Shown piece after piece: positions 57,121 to 64,000 of a stretch of 64,000 nucleotides of DNA; positions within the stretch are counted from its first letter, which is position 1; every line of letters starts with the position of its first letter. Location: the NCBI GenBank assembly GCA_026214975.1, contig JAOBSW010001088.1, positions 1 to 64,000 of the forward strand, in the 5' to 3' direction. The translations under genes were made by a program, and so were the position numbers. The stretch comes from Gentiana macrophylla (Eukaryota; Streptophyta; Magnoliopsida; Gentianales; Gentianaceae). The notes under the pieces are model-generated. The model made no database searches. It worked only from the letters and a program-made list of their open reading frames with translations, and was not told the origin of the DNA.

Positions 57121-60100
57121 CTCATTTTCTTCTTATTAACGAGTTCAATTTTTTGTTTTTCTCAGGTAACGAGTTGTCCTTGCAGAAAAAATGTTTATTT
57201 CCTTGATAACGAGTTGACATCGCCAGAATTTTGTGTTTTCCATTTATAACGAGTAGAAATTTGTGTTTTTTCTTTGTTAACGAGTTCGAATCCATGTTTT
57301 CTTCTTATTAACGAGTTCAAATTTGTGTTTTTCTCTGGTAACAAGTTGTCCTTTCCGAAAAAAGTTTTTTTCTCTGATAACGAGTTGACATCGCCGGAAA
57401 TTAGTGTTTTCCCTTTATAACGAGTACAAATTTGTGTTTTTTCTTTGGTAACGAGTTCGAATTAATGTTTTCTTCTGATTAACGAGTAGAAATTTGTGTT
57501 TAATATTTTTGTAACGAGTTTGAATTCATGTTTTCTTCTTATTAACGAGTTCAAATTTGTGTTTTTCTCTGGTAACGAGTTTTCCTTGTAGAAAAAATGT
57601 TTTATTCCTTGATAACGAGTTGACATCGCCGGAAATTTGTGTTTTCCCTTTATAACGAGTAGAAATTTGTATTTTTCTTTGGTAACGAGTTCGAATTCAT
57701 TTTTTCTTCTTATTAACGAGTTCAAATTTGTGTTTTTCTCAGGTAAAGAGTTTTCCTTGCAGAAAAAATGTTTTTTTCCTTGATAACGAGTTGACATCGC
57801 CGGAAATTTGTGTTTTCCCTTTATAACGAGTAGAAATTTGTGCTTTTTCTTTGGTAACGAGTTCAAATTCATGTTTTCTTCTTATTAACGAGTTCAAATT
57901 TGTGTTTTTCTCTGATAACGAGTTTTCCTTGCAGAAAAATTGTTTTTTTCCTTGATAACGTGTTGACATCGCCGGAAATTTGTGTTTTCCCTTTATAACG
58001 AGTAGAAATTTGTGTTTTTTCGTTGGTAACGAGTTCGAATTCATGTTTTCTTCTTATTAACGAGTTCAAATTTGTGTTTTTCTCTGGTAACAAGTTTTCC
58101 TTGTAGAAAAAATGTTTTTTTCCTTGATAACGAGTTGACATCGCCGGAAATTTATGTTTTCCATTTATAACGAGTAGAAATATGTGTTTTTTCTTTGGTA
58201 ACGAGTTCGAATCTATGTTTTCTTCTTATTAACGAGTTCAAATTTGTGTATTTCTCTGGTAACGAGTTGTCCTTGCAGAAAAAATGTTTTATTCTCTGAT
58301 AACGAGTTGACATCGCCGGAAATTAGTGTTTTCCCTTTATAACGAGTAGAAATTTGTGTTTTTTCTTTGGTAACGAGTTCGAATTCATGTTTTCTTCGAT
58401 TAAAGAGTAGAAATTCATGTTTTCTACTTATTAACATGTTCAATTCAATTTGTTTTTCTCAGGTAACGAGTTTTCTTTGCAGAAAAAATGTTTATTTCCT
58501 TCATAACGAGTTGACATCGCCAGAATTTTGTGTTTTCCATTTATAACGAGTAGAAATTTGTGTTTTTTCTTTGTTAACGAGTTCGAATCCATGTTTTCTT
58601 CTTATTAACGAGTTCAAATTTGTGTTTTTCTCTGGTAACGAGTTGTCCTTGCCGAAAAAATGTTTTTTTTCTCGATAACGAGTTGACATCGCCGGAAATT
58701 AGTGTTTTCCCTTTATAACGAGTAGAAATTTGTGTTTTTTCTTTGGTAACGAGTTCGAATTCATGTTTTCTTCTGATTAACGAGTAGAAATTTGTGTTTT
58801 TTTCTTTTGTAACGAGTTTGAATTCATGTTTTCTTCTTATTAACGAGTTCAAATTTGTGTTTTTCTCTGGTAACGAGTTTTCCTTGCAGAAAAAATGTTT
58901 TATTCCTTGATAACGAGTTGACATCGCCGGAAATTTGTGTTTTCCCTTTATAACGAGTAGAAATTTGTGTTTTTTCTTTGGTAAGGAGTTCGTATTCATT
59001 TTTTCTTCTTATTAACAAGTTCAAATTTGTGTTTTTCTTAGGTAAAGAGTTTTCCTTGCAGAAAAAATGTTTTTTTCCTTGATAACGAGTTGACATCGCC
59101 GGAAATTTGTGTTTTCCCTTTAAAACGAGTAGAAATTTGTGTTTTTTCTTTGGTAACGAGTTCGAATTCATGTTTTCTTCTTATTAACGAGTTCAAATTT
59201 GTGTTTTTCTTTGATAACGAGTTTTCCTTCAAGAAAAATTGTTTTTTTCCTTGATAACGTGTTGACATCGCTGGAAATTTGTGTTTTCCCTTTATAACGA
59301 GTAGAAATTTGTGTTTTTTCTTTGGTAACGAGTTCGAATTCATGTTTTCTTCTTATTAACGAGTTCAAATTTGTGTTTTTCTCTGGTAACGAGTTTTTCT
59401 TGTAGAAAAAATGTTTTTTTCCTTGATAATGAGTTGACATCGCCGGAAATTTATGTTTTCCATTTATAACGAGTAGAAATATGTGTTTTTTCTTTGGTAA
59501 CGAGTTCGAATCTATGTTTTCTTCTTATTAACGACTTCAAATTTGTGTATTTCTCTGGTAACGAGTTTTCCTTGCAGAAAAATGTTTTATTCTCTGATAA
59601 CGAGTTGACATCGCCGGAAATTAGTGTTTTCCCTTTATAACGAGTAGAAATTTGTGTTTTTTCTTTGGTAACGAGTTCAAATTCATGTTTTCTTCTGATT
59701 AAAGAGTAGAAATTTGTGTTTTTTCTTTGGTAACGAGTTCGAATTCATGTTTTCTTCTTATTAACGAGTTCAATTTTTTGTTTTTCTCAGGTAACGAGTT
59801 TTCCTTGCAGAAAAAATGTTTATTTCCTTGATAACGAGTTGACATCGCCAGAATTTTGTGTTTTCCATTTATAACGAGTAGAAATTTGTGTTTTTTCTTT
59901 GTTAACGAGTTCGAATCCATGTTTTCTTCTTATTAACGAGTTCAAATTTGTGTTTTTCTCTGGTAACGAGTTGTCCTTGCCGAAAAAATGTTTTTTTCTC
60001 TGATAACGAGTTGACATCGCCGGAAATTAGTGTTTTCCCTTTATAACGAGTAGAAATTTGTGTTTTTTTTTTGGTAACGAGTTCGAATTCATGTTTTCTT

Positions 60101-63100
60101 CCTATTAACGAGTAGAAATTTTTCTTTTTTCTTTGGTAACGAGTTTGAATTCATGTTTTCTTCTTATTAACGAGTTCAAATTTGTGTTTTTCTCTGGTAA
60201 CGAGTTTTCCTTGCAGAAAAAATGTTTTATTCCTTGATAACGAGTTGACATCGCCGGAAATTTGTGTTTTCCATTTTTTATAACGAGTAGAAATTTGTGT
60301 TTTTTCTTTGGTAACGAGTTCGAATTCATTTTTTCTTCTTATTAACGAGTTCAAATTTGTGTTTTTCTTAGTAAAGAGTTTTCCTTGCAGAAAAAATGTT
60401 TTTTTCCTTGATAACGAGTTGACATCGCCGGAAATTTGTGTTTTCCCTTTATAACGAGTAGAAATTTGTGTTTTTCTTTGGTAACGAGTTCGAATTCATG
60501 TTTTCTTCTTATTAACGAGTTCAAATTTTTTTTTTTCTCTAGTAACGAGTTTTCCTTGCAGAAAAAATGTTTTTTTTCCTTGATAACGAGTTGACATCGC
60601 CGGAAATTTGTGTTTTCCCTTTATAACGAGTAGAAATTTGTGTTTTTTCTTTGGTAACGAGTTCGAATTCATGTTTTCTTCTTATTAACGAGTTAAAATT
60701 TGTGTTTTTCTCTGGTAACGAGTTGTCCTTGCAGAAAAAATGTTTTTTTCCTTGATAACGAGTTGACATCGCCGGAAATTTGTGTTTTCCATTTATAACG
60801 AGTAGAAATTTGTGTTTTTTTAATGGGTAACGAGTTCGAATTCATGTTTTCTTCTTATTAACGAGTTCAAATTTGTGTTTTTCTCTGATAACGAGTTTTC
60901 CTTGCAGCGTAAAAATTGTTTTTTCCTTGATAACGAGTTGACATCACCGGAAATTTGTGTTTTCCCTTTATAACGAGTAGAAATTTTGTGTTTTTCTTTG
61001 GTACGAGTTCGAATTCATGTTTTCTTCTTATTAACGAGTTCAAATTTGTGTTTTTCTCTGATAACGAGTTTTCCTTGCAGAAAAATTGTTTTTTCCTTGA
61101 TAACGTGTTGACATCGCCGGAAATTTGTGTTTTCCCTTTATAACGAGTAGAAATTTGTGTTTTTCTTTGGTAACGAGTTCGAATTCATGTTTTCTTCTTA
61201 TTAACGAGTTCAAATTTGTGTTTTTCTCTGGTAACGAGTTTTCCTTGTAGAAAAAATGTTTTCTTCCTTGATAACGAGTTGACATCGCCGGAAATTTGTA
61301 TTTTCCAACGAGTAGAAATTTGTGTTTTTCTTTGGTAACGAGTTCGAATACATGTTTTCTTCTTATTAACGAGTTCAAATTTGTGTTTTTCTCTGGTAAC
61401 GAGTTGTCCTTGCAGAAAAAATGTTTTTTCCTTGATAACGAGTTGACATCGCCGGAATTTTGTGTTTTCCCTTTATAACGAGTAGAAATTTGTGTTTTTC
61501 TTTGGTAACGAGTTCGAATTCATGTTTTCTTCTTATTAACGAGTTCAAATTTGTGTTTTTCTCTGGTAACGAGTTGTCCTTTGCGAAAAAATGTTTTTTT
61601 TTTCCTTGATAACGAGTTGACATCGAGTAGAAATTGTGTTTTTTCCCTTTATAACGAGTAGAAATTTGTGTTTTTTCTTTGGTAACGAGTTTGAATTCAT
61701 GTTTTCTTCTTATTAACGAGTTCAAATTTGTGTTTTTCTCTGGTAACGAAGTCCTTGAAAAAATGTTTTCCTTGTACGAAAATTTGTGTTTTTTCCTTGA
61801 TAACGAGTTGACATGTTCATTTTTCTTTGATAACGAGTTGAAATTTGTGTTTTTCTCTTGGTAAATTTGTGTTTTCCTTGATAATTATAACGAGTAGAAA
61901 TTTGTGTTTTTTCTTTGGTAACGAGTTCGAATTCATGTTTTCGTCTTATTAACGAGTTCAATTTTTGTTTTTCTCTCTGTAACGAGTTGTCCTTGCGTAA
62001 AAATGTTTATTTCCTTGATAACGAGTTGACATCGCGAATTTTGTGTTTTCCATTTATAACGAGTAGAAATTTGTGTTTTTCTTTGTTAACGAGTTCAAAT
62101 CCATGTTTTCTTCTTATTAACGAGTTCAAATTTGTGTTTTTCTCTGGTAACGAGTTGTCCTTGCGAAAAAAATGTTTTTTTCTCGATAACGAGTTGACAT
62201 CGCGCGGAAATTAGTGTTTCCCTTTATAACGAGAAGAAATTTGTGTTTTTCTTTGGTAACGAGTTCTTATTAAATTCATGTTTTTTCTGTTGATTAACGA
62301 GTAGAAATTTGTGTTTTTTCTTTTGTAACGAGTTTGAATTCATGTTTTCTTCTTATTAACGAGTTCAAATTTGTGTTTTTCTCTGGTAACGAGTTTTCCT
62401 TGCAGAAAAAATGTTTTTTTCCTTGATAACGAGTTGACATCGTCGGAAATTTGTGTTTTCCCTTTATAACGAGTAGAAATTTGTTTTTTCTTTGGTAACG
62501 AGTTCGAATTCATGTTTTCTTCTTATTAACGAGTTCAAATTTGTGTTTTTCTCAGGTAAAGAGTTTTCCTTGCAGAAAAAATGTTTTTTTCCTTGATAAC
62601 GAGTTGACATCGCCGGAAATTTGTGTTTTCCCTTTATAACGAGTAGAAATTTGTGTTTTTCTTTGGTAACGAGTTCGAATTCATGTTTTCTTCTTATTAA
62701 CGAGTTCAAATTTGTGTTTTTCTCTGATAACGAGTTTTCCTTGCAGAAAAATTGTTTTTTTCCTTGATAACGTGTTGACATCGCCGGAAATTTGTGTTTT
62801 CCCTTTATAACGAGTAGAAATTTGTGTTTTTTCTTTGGTAACGAGTTCGAATTCATGTTTTCTTCTTATTAACGAGTTCAAATTTGTGTTTTTCTCTGGT
62901 AACGAGTTTTCCTTGTAGAAAAAATGTTTTTTCCTTGATAACGAGTTGACATCGCCGAAAATTTATGTTTTCCATTTATAACGAGTAGAAATTTGTGTTT
63001 TTTCTTTGGTAACGAGTTCGAATTCATGTTTTCTTCTTATTAACGAGTTCAAATTTGTGTTTTTCTCTGGTAACGAGTTGTCCTTGTAGAAAATGTTTTT

Positions 63101-64000
63101 TTTTCTCTGATAACGAGTTGACATCGCCGGAAATTAGTGTTTTCCCTTTATAACGAGTAGAAATTTGTGTTTTTCTTTGGTAACGAGTTCAAATTCATGT
63201 TTTGTTTCTTCTTATTAACGAGTTCAAATTTGTGTTTTTTCTGTAACAAGTTCAATTCATGTTTTTTCTCTTGATAACAAGTTCAATTTTTTCCTTTTCC
63301 AGTAAAAATTTTTTTTTCTTGAAAATGTTTAGTTGACATAACGAGTTGACATCGCGAAATTTTGTGTTTTCCATTTATAACGAGTAGAAATTTGTGTTTT
63401 TCTTTGTTAACGAGTTCGAATCCATGTTTTCTTCTTATTAACGAGTTCAAATTTGTGTTTTTCTCTGGTAACGAGTTGTCCTTGCCGAAAAAATGTTTTT
63501 TCTCGATAACGAGTTGACTTCGAAATTAGTGTTTTCCTTTATAAGCGAGTAGAAATTTGTGTTTTTTCTTTGGTAACGAGTTCGAATTCATGTTTTCTTC
63601 TGATTAACGAGTAGAAATTTGTGTTTTTTCTTTTTGTAACGAGTTTGAATTCATGTTTTCTTCTTATTAACGAGTTCAAATTTGTGTTTTTCTCTGGTAA
63701 CGAGTTTTTCCTTGCAGAAAAAATGTTTTTTCCTTGATAACGAGTTGACATCGCCGGAAATTTGTGTTTTCCCTTTATAACGAGTAGAAATTTGTGTTTT
63801 TTCTTTGGTAACGAGTTCGAATTCATGTTTTCTTCTTATTAACGAGTTCAAATTTGTGTTTTTTCTGGAAACGAGTTTTCCTTCAAAAAAATGTTTTTTC
63901 CTTGATAACGAGTTGACATCGCGGAAATTTAGTGTTTTCCCTTTATAACGAGTAGAAATTTGTGTTTTTTGTGTTTTGTTTTTTATAACGAGTAGAAATT
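57121..64000. repeat. 172-bp satellite array with hierarchical structure, continues past window
   Basis: Tandem array of at least 6.9 kb, about 36-38 units. The consensus 172-bp unit has five submonomers, each starting AACGAGT: 31, 30, 40, 40 and 31 bases. Three of the five share AAATTTGTGTTTT; the two 40-mers differ by CCTTGCAGAAAAA and GACATCGCCGG inserts. The landmark GTTGACATCG is spaced mostly 170-175 bp, with periodic 204 or 234-235-bp intervals where one or two extra submonomers are present. Variants recur about every 1.3 kb (see findings). Copies at about 61600-61900 and 63240-63540 are degenerate. No known satellite name is claimed. Long minus-strand frames in it are by-products of low stop density. 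Confidence 0.93.

Noticed and set aside
57462..63851. Many minus-strand ORFs of 60-141 codons rich in Lys/Arg in the satellite
   Set aside because: They are the same repeat read in shifting frames (172 is not a multiple of 3), begin and end at arbitrary submonomers, and have no domain. T-rich plus-strand repeats give Lys-rich minus frames with few stops.
57121..64000. Regularly spaced AACGAGT repeats looking CRISPR-like
   Set aside because: The sequence between the repeats is itself repeated, there are no unique spacers, and the context is a plant nuclear genome.

Overview
This window looks like nuclear DNA of a eudicot plant. It has AT-rich intergenic sequence, short GT-AG introns, plant cell-wall genes, and Copia, Gypsy/Athila, TRIM and SINE retroelements. 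Only three host genes are supported: a GH28 polygalacturonase-like gene on the minus strand (10876-13139), an XXT5-like xyloglucan xylosyltransferase on the plus strand (20696-22070), and a small membrane-anchored coiled-coil protein on the minus strand (24672-26524). All three are recognisable over their full length, but each is broken by single-base indels.

Layout. 1-8542: a decayed Ty1/copia element, with a partial 5' LTR at the window edge and a complete 3' LTR. 8970-9538: a 569-bp TRIM on the minus strand with LTRs, PBS and PPT. 10876-14110: the polygalacturonase gene and a 5'-truncated SINE with a target-site duplication. 14162-18952: a rearranged Ty3/gypsy element on the minus strand. 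20296-26560: the gene-bearing interval, with a second SINE-like piece. 27950-29740: an isolated long LTR. 30979-56186: a 25.2-kb nested retrotransposon. The host is a non-coding, LARD-like element with 1.84-kb LTRs and TSD TATAC. Inside it sits a 15.9-kb Athila-like Ty3/gypsy element (37925-53819, TSD TCAGG). 57121-64000: a tandem array of a 172-bp satellite that continues past the window end.

The most unusual content is in two places. (1) The Athila-like element carries a paired 14-bp near-palindrome (CCGGCACGCGCCGG and one-base variants). The pair lies upstream of the LTR TATA box and again upstream of each of two tandem accessory ORFs, which look like relatives of each other. It also has an extra ORF after integrase with a zinc-knuckle-like CCHC, and a duplicated polypurine-tract motif. 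(2) The satellite has three levels: 30-40-bp submonomers that each begin AACGAGT, a five-part 172-bp monomer, and a roughly 1.3-kb super-repeat of seven monomers that recurs with shared variants.

A caution applies to the whole window. Conserved genes and LTR pairs differ from expectation by many 1-2-nt indels, often in short homopolymers. Much of the frame damage may therefore be residual long-read sequence error rather than biology. All alignments here were made by eye.
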